Source of the DNA: DATDRS01 sp035291605
Lineage (GTDB): Bacteria > Chloroflexota > Anaerolineae > Anaerolineales > UBA6663
Direction of reading: 5' to 3'
Length of the DNA stretch: 58,579 nt
Assembly: GCA_035291605.1 (NCBI GenBank)
Contig: DATDRS010000172.1
Span: 1 to 58,579 of the forward strand
Shown here: positions 17,483 through 24,870 of the stretch, one piece after another
Numbering within the stretch: the stretch's first letter is position 1
Layout: each line of letters begins with the position of its first letter
The notes under the pieces: model-generated
Seen by the model: only the letters and a program-made list of their open reading frames with translations
Database searches by the model: none
Told to the model about the DNA's origin: nothing
Made by a program: the position numbers and the translations under genes

Positions 17483-18184
17483 ATGAGTCGGGTCAGCGCG
17501 CTTTTTCGGTTGCAGGAAATTGACCTGGAGCTTGACGCCCATGCCGCGCGGCTGCGCAGGATCGAGGCCGAAATGGGCGATAGCCCGGTGGTCCGCGCGG
17601 CCCAGCGCAAAATCGTCGAGGCCGAAGCCCAGATTGACACGGCGCACGTCGGCCTGCGCGCCGGCGAGCAGGATATTCAGGCGCTCAGTGAAAAAATCGC
17701 CGAGGTCGAGGAGCAGTTGTACGGCGGCAGGGTCACCAACACGAAGGAACTGCAAGACCTGCAGAGGGATGTGGAATCCCTCCAGCGCCGCCGGGGGGCG
17801 CTGGAGGAAAAACATCTCGAGGCGCTCATCAAAGTCGAAAGCGTCGAGGCGGAACTGGCCGCGCTCAACGCCCAGCTGTCACAGGTCGAGGACCAGGCGG
17901 CTCAGGTCAACACCTATCTCGTCGCCGAACGAGAAAAGTTGAGGGGGCGGATGGCCCGGCTGGAAGATGAGCGGGAAGCCGCGCTGGTGTCCGTGCCCGC
18001 CGGAGACTGGGAAGTGTATGACCGTCTGCGCCAGGCCAAGAAGGGCCGGGCCGTGACGCGCCTCGAAGAGGGCGTGTGCGGCGCCTGCGGCGTCGCGCCG
18101 TCCTCCTCCCAGCTTCAAATTGCGCGACAGGGCAGCGAACTGATGCGCTGCCCCAACTGCGAGAGGATCATCTACGCGGAATAA
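17483..18184 (+). CDS. Coiled-coil protein with C-terminal C4 zinc ribbon (COG1579-like)
   Basis: Protein of 233 residues. Residues ~5-185 are a long heptad-rich antiparallel coiled coil (VRAAQRKIVEAEAQID, ELQDLQRDVESLQRRRGALE), with the conserved YGGRVTNTKELQDLQRDVES turn. The C-terminus has a four-Cys zinc ribbon, CGACGVAP followed by MRCPNCERIIY. This architecture is that of the widespread COG1579 / zf-RING_7 family, proposed to bind nucleic acid, role still unclear. The next gene begins 2 nt after its stop, so they form an operon. Preceded by a leaderless-type promoter. Confidence 0.85.
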   Translation: MSRVSALFRLQEIDLELDAHAARLRRIEAEMGDSPVVRAAQRKIVEAEAQIDTAHVGLRAGEQDIQALSEKIAEVEEQLYGGRVTNTKELQDLQRDVESLQRRRGALEEKHLEALIKVESVEAELAALNAQLSQVEDQAAQVNTYLVAEREKLRGRMARLEDEREAALVSVPAGDWEVYDRLRQAKKGRAVTRLEEGVCGACGVAPSSSQLQIARQGSELMRCPNCERIIYAE

Positions 18185-18186
18185 TT

Positions 18187-20622
18187 ATGCGCCTGCCTCC
18201 TATTCCCCCCATTGACGCCTTTTCGTTCTGGCTCGGCTTTGCCTCGGCTGCATTCATCTTCCTGTTGCTCTACTGGTTCCAGCGGCCGCTGCGCCTCGCG
18301 CGCCAGATACTGTCCGAGCTGTTCCAACACCTGCGCGAGGCCCTCACCGCCGGGACCGAGAAACGGCTCCGCGAGGACACGCTGCGCTTCGCGCAGACCG
18401 CGCACCTCGCCGGGACGGTCTTTGCACTGAACGAAATTCTGCTCCCGCCGCGACTGCTGTATCCCGAGCCGGCGCTTGACCCCACGACTCCCCCGCCCGA
18501 CGAGGACCTGGCTGCCATCATTCCCATCATCCCCGAATGGCCGGACCTGGCCGGAATTTACCACGCGCCCACGTTGGGCGTGGAGGAAGTTTTCGCGAAG
18601 GACGCCAACATCATGGTCATCGGCGGGCCGGGAGGGGGCAAGTCCACGCTCCTCGCCCACCTGGCCACGCGGGCCGCGCAGGACGACGAAAAACTGTTCC
18701 CCGGCGGCGTCACGCCGATCTTCGTCCACGCGGGCGACCTCGAACTGCCCAGGCCGCCCAAAGCCGATGTCGCCCAGCCGCTCATCGCCGCGGCGCTGGC
18801 GCGCGTCTCGACGCTCACGGCCTCGCAATTGCCCCAGCATCTGCGCGGGCGGCTGAAAAACTATAAGTGCGCCATCCTCATTGACGGCCTGGATGAACTG
18901 CCGCCCGCGCAGATCGCGCCGATCGCCAGCTGGCTTGAGGAGTTTCAGAGGGAATACAAACATCACCGCCTCATCGTCGCCGCCGGGCTGTGGGGTTACG
19001 GCCCGCTCGTGAGTCTCGGCCTGGCGCCGATCATGATCGCGCCGTGGAACGCGGACGATTACCGGGAACTGATCCAGAAGTGGACGACTGCGTGGGATCA
19101 GGCTATCCGTGCGCGCCGGAAGAAAGCCGCCGGGCCAGGTGAGGTGGACCTGACCATCATGCGAGGTTGGCTCGCGAACGGCAACCAGGGCCGCACCATT
19201 TTCGAGATCACACTCAAAATATGGGCGGCGCTGGCGGGCGATACGCGCGGCAGCCGACCGGTAGACTGGCTCGAGGCCTACCTCCTGCGGCACAACCTGA
19301 AGCCCACCAGCCTCGCCGCGCTCGCACAAATGGCCACGGCGATGCTCAGCCAGCAGGAATATCTGGGCCTCCTGCGCAAGGAAGCGGCCGCGATCGGCGA
19401 TACTGCGCTTAAGGGACCGGACGGAAAATCCGAGATGGATAGCGACGATTTCCTCGACGGCCTGATCGCGCGGCGCTTGCTGGCGAAGCACGCGAAAGAC
19501 CGGGTGAGTTTCGCGCACGGCCTGACGGCGGCCTACTGCACCGCCCAGCGCCTGGCCGCCGAACCGGATACGATCCTCGGCGCCTCATCCGCTTGGGCGC
19601 GAGCGCTGTACTTCTTCGCCGCGCTGGGGGACCTGACCTCGGCGGCAGGTCGCAACCTGACGCAAGCCGCCGACCTCATGCAGAGCGAGTTGCTCGCCTG
19701 CGCTTTGTGGCTGCGCGACTCCCCGGCCAACGCCCGCTGGCGCGCCGAGGTGTTCAAGCGCCTGGCCCGGTTGATGCTGGACCCCAACCAGCCTGAGAAC
19801 CTGCGCCTGCGCGGGCTTACGGGCCTGGCGGCTTCCAACGACCCGGCGGTGGTTGCATTGTTCAAGCAAGCCCTTGCCAGCCCGGACCCCTTCAGCCGCC
19901 GGCTGGCGACGCTGGGCCTGGGCGCGCTGGGCGATGGGAGCCTCGTCCCGCAGTTAGTCGCGCTCTTCGCTGACCCGTACCTCGACGTGCGCTGGGCGGC
20001 GGCGCTGGCGCTCACCCACATCGGAACCGATCAGGCGATTGACGGCCTGGCGCAGGGACTGGTGCAGGGCGACGACGCGCTCAAACAGGCCTGCGCCCAG
20101 GCCATCGCGCGAAACGCGGAGGTCGGCCCCGAGCTGCTCAAGGAAGCCATCGCTCACGAAGACCTCGCCGTGCGCCGCGCGGCCCTCTTCGGCCTGGCCG
20201 ATCTCAAGACGGATTGGGCGCTCAAACAGATCGAGGACGTGCAGACCAAGGAGCAGCAGTGGATTGTCCGCAACGCGGCGGTCTCGATGATCGAGCGGCT
20301 GAAAAGCCCCAGCCAGGTCACGCTCCAACCCTACGCGCCGCCCGAATCGCAGGGCTGGCTGGTGGCGTGGGCCGCCAGCAAGGGCACGGGCGTGCCGCCG
20401 GGCAAAGGCGCGATTGACCTGCTTAACCGGGCGCTGACGGAAGGCGAGGAGCGCGTCCGCCTCGCGGCGGCGCAATCGCTGGGCCGCCTCGGCGAACCGA
20501 CGGCCGCGCGCGAGCTCTACGCCGCGCTGCGCGATCCCGCCCCCCTCATCCGCGACGCCGCCTTCCGCGCCCTCGCCCACATGGCCGCCCTCGCCGGGCA
20601 AAAACTGGCCGCGCCGGTCTGA
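18187..20622 (+). CDS. Membrane-anchored NACHT NTPase with C-terminal HEAT repeats
   Basis: Protein of 811 residues starting 2 nt after the zinc-ribbon gene. A single N-terminal hydrophobic helix (FWLGFASAAFIFLLLYWF, about residues 13-30) is followed by a basic/coiled segment. The NACHT-type P-loop domain has Walker A GGPGGGKSTLLAHL near residue 147 and Walker B AILIDGLDELPPAQ near 228, with DGLDE typical of NACHT. From about residue 540 onward there are HEAT/PBS-type repeats (DPFSRRLATLGLGALGDGSL, DVRWAAALALTHIG, ERVRLAAAQSLGRLGEP). STAND/NACHT ATPases sense ligands and oligomerise; several bacterial NACHT proteins are antiphage. No recognisable nuclease effector is present, so the membrane helix could be the effector or just an anchor. 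A housekeeping signalling role is equally possible. Confidence 0.8.
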   Translation: MRLPPIPPIDAFSFWLGFASAAFIFLLLYWFQRPLRLARQILSELFQHLREALTAGTEKRLREDTLRFAQTAHLAGTVFALNEILLPPRLLYPEPALDPTTPPPDEDLAAIIPIIPEWPDLAGIYHAPTLGVEEVFAKDANIMVIGGPGGGKSTLLAHLATRAAQDDEKLFPGGVTPIFVHAGDLELPRPPKADVAQPLIAAALARVSTLTASQLPQHLRGRLKNYKCAILIDGLDELPPAQIAPIASWLEEFQREYKHHRLIVAAGLWGYGPLVSLGLAPIMIAPWNADDYRELIQKWTTAWDQAIRARRKKAAGPGEVDLTIMRGWLANGNQGRTIFEITLKIWAALAGDTRGSRPVDWLEAYLLRHNLKPTSLAALAQMATAMLSQQEYLGLLRKEAAAIGDTALKGPDGKSEMDSDDFLDGLIARRLLAKHAKDRVSFAHGLTAAYCTAQRLAAEPDTILGASSAWARALYFFAALGDLTSAAGRNLTQAADLMQSELLACALWLRDSPANARWRAEVFKRLARLMLDPNQPENLRLRGLTGLAASNDPAVVALFKQALASPDPFSRRLATLGLGALGDGSLVPQLVALFADPYLDVRWAAALALTHIGTDQAIDGLAQGLVQGDDALKQACAQAIARNAEVGPELLKEAIAHEDLAVRRAALFGLADLKTDWALKQIEDVQTKEQQWIVRNAAVSMIERLKSPSQVTLQPYAPPESQGWLVAWAASKGTGVPPGKGAIDLLNRALTEGEERVRLAAAQSLGRLGEPTAARELYAALRDPAPLIRDAAFRALAHMAALAGQKLAAPV

Positions 20623-20767
20623 GAGGAGGAACTCTTAATCGCTGACGCCAGGTGACTGAAGGCGCTGATATTGCCTCTCAGCGCCACCGAGTCTCGTCAA
20701 CGCCTCAGCGATCCCCGCTTGCCCCGTCCCCCGCAGACGACTATACTTCAACTCAGGGTAATCATTG
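20623..20767 (+). promoter_or_regulatory. Intergenic region with likely -10 (TATACT) for the PIN gene
   Basis: TATACT at 20742-20747 lies 20 nt before ATG 20768, with an AGGG ribosome-binding-like sequence between. No other gene or repeat is visible in the gap. Confidence 0.4.
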
Positions 20768-21229
20768 ATGGCCGATGGCGAATCCCTGCGGCGTGTGTAT
20801 CTGGACGTTTGTGCCTTATCGCGCCCATTCGACGACCAGACTCAGGCGCGCATCCGGCTTGAAACAGATGCTGTACAACTCATCTTGAGCAATGCCCGGC
20901 AGGGTAAACTTCACCTCATCACGTCGGCGGCTCACACTGTTGAGATTGCCGCAATAGATGAAGCTGAAGAACGCAACACGCTCGAACGATGGCTGAACGA
21001 ACTCGGCCACCGCCCACGCGTCAATTTGCGCAAAGCACGCCAGCGCGCTGAAGAATTGATGCGGATGAAGATTGGCCCAGCGGACGCGGCTCACATCGCC
21101 TCTGCCGAACAGGCCGAGGCCGATTTCGTTACAGTAGACGACCGACTGCTAAAGCAGGCTCAACGCGGCAGCCTTTCCGTCTGGGCAGGAACGCCCCTGC
21201 AATATTGCGAGAAGGAAAACCTGAAATGA
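20768..21229 (+). CDS. PIN-domain protein, VapC-like toxin
   Basis: Protein of 153 residues. PIN hallmarks: VYLDVCALSRPFDD at residues ~11-24 (first acidic residue D), ITSAAHTVEI (second acidic), GPADAAHIASAEQAEADFVT (central Asp plus His) and VDDRLLKQA (last acidic residues). PIN domains are Mg-dependent RNases, commonly toxins of type II systems. The ATG at 20768 is preferred to the overlapping TTG at 20765. The stop overlaps the next ATG (ATGA at 21226), and that small gene is the likely partner. RNA target unknown. Confidence 0.8.
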   Translation: MADGESLRRVYLDVCALSRPFDDQTQARIRLETDAVQLILSNARQGKLHLITSAAHTVEIAAIDEAEERNTLERWLNELGHRPRVNLRKARQRAEELMRMKIGPADAAHIASAEQAEADFVTVDDRLLKQAQRGSLSVWAGTPLQYCEKENLK

Positions 21230-21435
21230 AGACGACCCGCTACTTGACCGAGGAAGAACTGATTGAACGTGGGGTGGAAGCCCTGATGAAGGCTCTCGGC
21301 CCAGTCGAAACCGCGCGCTTCCTCAACTTACGCAGCGCCCGACGACTCGAGTCGGTCAAGCGCCATCGGCGCTGGCAGGCCAGACTGAACAAGAAACAGT
21401 TCTTTGACCAGGTGTTCGGAGGCTTTTCCCGATGA
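21226..21435 (+). CDS. Small protein paired with the PIN toxin (possible antitoxin)
   Basis: Protein of 69 residues: KTTRYLTEEELIERGVEALM, then ALGPVETARFLNL, then RHRRWQARLNKKQFFDQVF. Charged and helical, with an N-terminal half that could be a helix-turn-helix-like or ribbon-helix element. Position (ATGA overlap with the PIN gene) and size fit an antitoxin, though here the toxin comes first, the reverse of the usual VapBC order. A GGAAAA ribosome-binding-like site lies within the PIN gene end. No named family is claimed. Confidence 0.6.
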   Translation: MKTTRYLTEEELIERGVEALMKALGPVETARFLNLRSARRLESVKRHRRWQARLNKKQFFDQVFGGFSR

Positions 21436-21439
21436 ACGA

Positions 21440-21511
21440 CGGCTTACTGCTTACGCCGCTGAATTGATTGAAGCCGAAGAGTTCCACCCATTGCCGACTC
21501 CGGCGGCCTAG
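21440..21511 (+). pseudogene. Relic of an antitoxin C-terminus
   Basis: In frame, bases 21440-21511 translate to a tail (LTAYAAELIEAEEFHPLPTP plus AA and stop) with no start codon and a different frame from the preceding gene. It ends 2 nt before an ATG that begins a PIN-like toxin fragment, the spacing expected for an antitoxin-toxin pair. I read it as the last ~24 codons of a deleted antitoxin gene. Confidence 0.35.
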
Positions 21512-21513
21512 CC

Positions 21514-21597
21514 ATGCGCTCTCTGATAGACGCCGACCTGCCGCGTTCTGCGGCTGACGTCGTGCGCCGTCACGGTCATGTGATTGACCTAACCCCG
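21514..21597 (+). pseudogene. Truncated DUF5615-like (PIN-like) toxin, N-terminal fragment
   Basis: ATG 21514 begins MRSLIDADLPRSAADVVRRH GH, the typical first strand and helix of DUF5615 PIN-like toxins (first-strand Asp, LP, RRxGH). Similarity stops after about residue 28 and the frame continues into unrelated sequence, so the gene is truncated. It supports a second, dead toxin-antitoxin module at this locus. Confidence 0.45.
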
Positions 21598-21778
21598 CTG
21601 ACTTGTCTCTCCATCTCAGCGCCTCACTCCCTTTCAACGTCTCAGCGGTTCAAACCCATTTGCCTCGCCCGCCGCGCGTGGCTATATTTCGGAAACAGTA
21701 TAAAATTGGCTTCTGCTCGCACGCACATCCTTACTCGTTGTAGATGGCCATATCAGGGTCACCTACAAAGGGGTTCAT
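21598..21778 (+). promoter_or_regulatory. Non-coding stretch upstream of the reverse transcriptase
   Basis: 181 nt without a credible gene; base composition shifts to AT-rich toward the reverse transcriptase. TATAAA at 21699-21704 is a possible -10, which would leave a ~70 nt leader. AAAGGGG sits 5-6 nt before ATG 21779 as ribosome binding site. Some defence reverse transcriptases use an adjacent non-coding RNA, so this leader is a candidate, but no fold is obvious by eye. Confidence 0.35.
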
Positions 21779-23329
21779 ATGGAGCAACTCAAGCCAGAGT
21801 CTTTGGATTGGGCACTTACACACATACAGAGATTTGGTGACACAGATATTTTTCCTGTGCCATTTGAATACGAGGCGATTAAGCATAGTTGGAGTGGCCT
21901 CAGAGATAAGTTGGCAACAATAGACATAGCCGCTTATGAATGTCGCTCTCTACATAGGACACTTGTCCCTAAACCTAAGGGGGGCTATCGGGTTGCTATC
22001 CAACTTGACCCAATAGATGCCCTGATTTACACAGCTTCAATCTACGAGGCAGCGGATGTAATTGAAAAACAGAGAATTCCAGCAGAACAGAAGGTCGCCT
22101 GTTCTTACCGAGTTCAACCTGATGCCAAAGGACAATTATTCAGGACAACAAATGGGTGGAACGATTATCATGAGAAATCCCAATTGCTGGCCGAGTCAGG
22201 AAAATACAACTTTGTCGTTGTAGCTGATATTGCCGATTTCTATAATCAAATAAGCCATCACAGAATTGAAAATGCATTGGAGATAGCGGGTGTAACCCCA
22301 TCCCGAGCCAAGAGCATTGAACGCTTCTTGGGAAACCTGACTGCCCTCCAATCTCGAGGAGTGCCGGTAGGCCCAACAGGCTCGATAGTATTGGCCGAGG
22401 CCTGTTTGAGTGACGTGGACTTATTCTTACTCCGAAAAGGGTATACTCACACTCGTTATGTGGACGATTTCCGAATATTTTGCATCTCCCGCAGTCAAGC
22501 CTATTCAGCCTTGCATGACCTCTCTGAGTATCTTTATACAGCCCATAGGTTAGCCCTTCAATCAGACAAGACAAAACCCTTGCCAGTAGAAAGCTTTCTC
22601 GAAGAGGAGCTATTCGACCCGCAAAAAGTGGAAGAGCAGAGAAAGAGGGATAAAATCAACGAAACTCTTGAGGCGATCTTCTTGTCGACGGGATACGTGA
22701 TTACTGAAGATGACCTACCGCTGGTAGACATACAGCATGTTGTTCGAGAAAATCTCGTGGAATTATTTGCGGGTTGCTTATCAACCTTACCCCTACCACA
22801 AGGGCTTGCTCGTTATCTGCTTAGAAGAGGAGCAATACTGCGAACAGCTGTTTTGCAGGAGTTCGTTCTGAATAATCTTGAGGTCTTGTCCCCAGTATTT
22901 AGAGATGCCATGCTGTACCTACTAAGAACCTCACAAGCCAAGACCGCCACAAGGATTGGAAGCGCTCTGATCCATTTTGCAAAGACGTCAGACTTAGCAT
23001 TTCTCCCATATCTTCGCATGTGGTTGTTGCACATACTAACGGAGAAATTTGCCATTGAATTTGGGCCCTCGATCACAGAACTGTGTGAAAACACAGGTGA
23101 TAAACTTCGCGTTCGTCCTCGAGCTCTACTTGCCCGAGAGTTGCATCACATAGATTGGGTTCGCGTAGAAAAGGAAACATGGAACAACTATGGTTCGTGG
23201 GACAAGAGAGCTATCATCTGGTCAGCGAGGATATTACCCGAGGATGAGAGAAAATACTGGCTAAAAAACGTTGCAGGCGCTGGAGACCTGCTGGACGCAG
23301 CGGTAGCTAAAGCCGCAGCTGAATTGTAG
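21779..23329 (+). CDS. Reverse transcriptase of the unknown-group/Abi defence-like type
   Basis: Protein of 516 residues. RT motifs: KPKGGYRVAIQLDPIDALIY (residues ~65-84), motif A VVVADIADFYNQISHHRIEN with catalytic D150, motif B RGVPVGPTGSIVLAEACLSD near 193-212, and motif C TRYVDDFRIFC with the YVDD box at 227-230. The ~200-residue C-terminus is alpha-helical and repeat-like (ending GSWDKRAIIWSARILPEDER), as in class 1 unknown-group RTs such as the DRT antiphage proteins. There is no maturase X domain, no endonuclease, no intron RNA and no retron or diversity-generating repeat visible. The gene is strikingly AT-richer than its neighbours, suggesting transfer. Exact UG/DRT subtype not assigned. 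It is flanked by toxin-antitoxin genes/relics upstream and an smc relic 3 nt downstream. Confidence 0.85.
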   Translation: MEQLKPESLDWALTHIQRFGDTDIFPVPFEYEAIKHSWSGLRDKLATIDIAAYECRSLHRTLVPKPKGGYRVAIQLDPIDALIYTASIYEAADVIEKQRIPAEQKVACSYRVQPDAKGQLFRTTNGWNDYHEKSQLLAESGKYNFVVVADIADFYNQISHHRIENALEIAGVTPSRAKSIERFLGNLTALQSRGVPVGPTGSIVLAEACLSDVDLFLLRKGYTHTRYVDDFRIFCISRSQAYSALHDLSEYLYTAHRLALQSDKTKPLPVESFLEEELFDPQKVEEQRKRDKINETLEAIFLSTGYVITEDDLPLVDIQHVVRENLVELFAGCLSTLPLPQGLARYLLRRGAILRTAVLQEFVLNNLEVLSPVFRDAMLYLLRTSQAKTATRIGSALIHFAKTSDLAFLPYLRMWLLHILTEKFAIEFGPSITELCENTGDKLRVRPRALLARELHHIDWVRVEKETWNNYGSWDKRAIIWSARILPEDERKYWLKNVAGAGDLLDAAVAKAAAEL

Positions 23330-23332
23330 GTA

Positions 23333-23470
23333 AGCCTCTATTTCCTCGCCTACACAACTTTCGCCACGAAGACGGAATTCGCTTTCAGCCCATCTATATT
23401 TGCCATAGTCGGTCCCAATGGAAGCGGCAAGTTAAATTTAGTAGATGCGGTGCGCTGGGGCTTGGCGAGC
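23333..23470 (+). pseudogene. Relic of an smc N-terminus
   Basis: Without any start codon, this frame translates as SLYFLAYTTFATKTEFAFSP, then SIFAIVGPNGSGKLNLVDAV, then RWGLA, recognisably the first ~45 residues of chromosome-segregation protein SMC (normally GYKTFA...VGPNGSGKSNLVDAVRWALG). The Walker A Ser is replaced by Leu (TTA for TCA), which would destroy ATP binding. Similarity ends abruptly. It starts 3 nt after the reverse transcriptase stop, pointing to a recombination boundary. Confidence 0.75.
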
Positions 23471-23527
23471 AATCCTTCGGCCTGCTCGCCAGGCCCTGCG
23501 CCAAATGCACCCCATGGGCCCATCGAA

Positions 23528-23556
23528 TTGGCGCATGGTGAGACTCATTGTATGAT
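23528..23556 (+). promoter_or_regulatory. Promoter for the response regulator-kinase gene
   Basis: TTGGCG (23528-23533), 17 nt, TATGAT (23551-23556). The -10 ends 7 nt before ATG 23564 with no ribosome binding site, again a leaderless arrangement. Confidence 0.6.
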
Positions 23557-23563
23557 TCTCGCT

Positions 23564-24796
23564 ATGCCTAAGAGACGAGAAAGGCGCGCTGCGCCCACAC
23601 ATGATCGCCGCCCCGAGGCGTCCCCACAGGTTGACGGCGCGCCGGCCACGGTTCTGGTCGTGGACGACGAGCCGCACAACCTCGAGGTGGTGACGCATTT
23701 TCTGGAAGCCGAGGGCTTCCAGGTGGTCACGGCGGAGGACGGCGAGCAGGCCCTCGCCGTGGCGACGGGCGCGGCCCCGGACGTGATCCTGCTCGACGTG
23801 ATCATGCCTGCCCCCGACGGCTTCGAGGTCTGCCGCCGCCTCAAGGCCGACCCGGCGACGGTTTTTATCCCCATCGTCATCCTCACCGCGCTGAAGAGCA
23901 CTAAAGATCGCATCACCGGCGCGGCCGCCGGCGCCGACGATTTTCTCTCCAAGCCGTTTGACCACGTCGAGCTGGTGACGCGCGTCAGATCGCTGGTGCG
24001 CGTCAAGCGCCTCCACGATCAGGTTGAGGCCTACAGCCGGGAGCTGGAAATCCGCGTCGCCGAGCGCACGGCTGAGCTGCAGCAGGCGTTGACGCAGCTC
24101 CAGGAGTTCGACCGGCTCAAGTCGGAGTTCATCGCCAACGTCTCGCACGAACTGCGCACGCCGCTCCTGCACGTGAAAGGCTACCTGGACCTGCTGGCCA
24201 ATGGCGCGCTGGGCGCCGTAACGGCGGAACAGCTGCAGGGGGCTGCCATCGCACAGGAGGCGGCGAGCCAACTGGACCGTGGGGTGCAGGATATCGTGGA
24301 TTTCCGCGATTTTGGGGACCGGCGCTTCCATTTTGAACGAGTGGCCGTTGCGGATGCCGCTCAGGCGGCCAGGGAGGCGATCACGCCGTTTGCGGCGCGC
24401 CGGGGGGTGACGGTGACGCTAACGCTGCCGCCGGACCTGCCGCCGGTTTGGGCCGACCGCGCGGCGGTGGCGCGTGTGCTGCGCCATTTGCTCGACAACG
24501 CGGTGAAGTTCAGCCCTTCGGGCGGTGTGGTGCGGGTGATCGGCGAGGAACGAGAGGGCAGCGTCCGGATTGCCGTGCTCGATCACGGTGAGGGCATCCC
24601 CCCGGAGAAACTCGACCGCATCTTCGATCTCTTTTACCAGGCCGACGGCTCGACGACCCGCCGGGCGGGCGGCCTGGGACTGGGGCTGGCGCTCGTCAAA
24701 ATGCTGCTCGACGCCCACGCGGCTCACCTACAGGTCGAGAGCGAAGTCGGTCGGGGCAGCACGTTTTATTTTGACCTGTCGGCCGCCGCGCCGTGA
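23564..24796 (+). CDS. Response regulator-histidine kinase hybrid
   Basis: Protein of 410 residues, no membrane helices, so cytoplasmic. REC domain first: TVLVVDDEPHNLEVVTHFLE with acidic pair D34/D35, phospho-acceptor D78 in VILLDVIMPAPDGFE, T108 and K130 (SKPFDH). A coiled-coil linker (residues ~150-182) leads to HisKA FDRLKSEFIANVSHELRTPL with His195, then an HATPase domain with N box LRHLLDNAVKFS, G1 VLDHGEGIPPEKLDRIFDLF and G2 GGLGLGLALVKMLL. REC-first soluble hybrid kinases relay signals from another kinase or modulate their own output. The ATG at 23564 is chosen from promoter position; ATG 23552 is within the -10. Confidence 0.85.
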   Translation: MPKRRERRAAPTHDRRPEASPQVDGAPATVLVVDDEPHNLEVVTHFLEAEGFQVVTAEDGEQALAVATGAAPDVILLDVIMPAPDGFEVCRRLKADPATVFIPIVILTALKSTKDRITGAAAGADDFLSKPFDHVELVTRVRSLVRVKRLHDQVEAYSRELEIRVAERTAELQQALTQLQEFDRLKSEFIANVSHELRTPLLHVKGYLDLLANGALGAVTAEQLQGAAIAQEAASQLDRGVQDIVDFRDFGDRRFHFERVAVADAAQAAREAITPFAARRGVTVTLTLPPDLPPVWADRAAVARVLRHLLDNAVKFSPSGGVVRVIGEEREGSVRIAVLDHGEGIPPEKLDRIFDLFYQADGSTTRRAGGLGLGLALVKMLLDAHAAHLQVESEVGRGSTFYFDLSAAAP

Positions 24797-24870
24797 AAGG
24801 GAAAAGTCCTGGGCAGAACGCCCGATGAATGGGATGAGTAGAGACGTTCCGCGGCTAAAGCCCAGAATAG

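Noticed and set aside
21598..21778. Retron or group II intron RNA beside the RT
   Set aside because: No inverted terminal msr/msd-like pairing, no domain V-like hairpin and no maturase in the RT protein. A non-coding RNA of another kind cannot be excluded.
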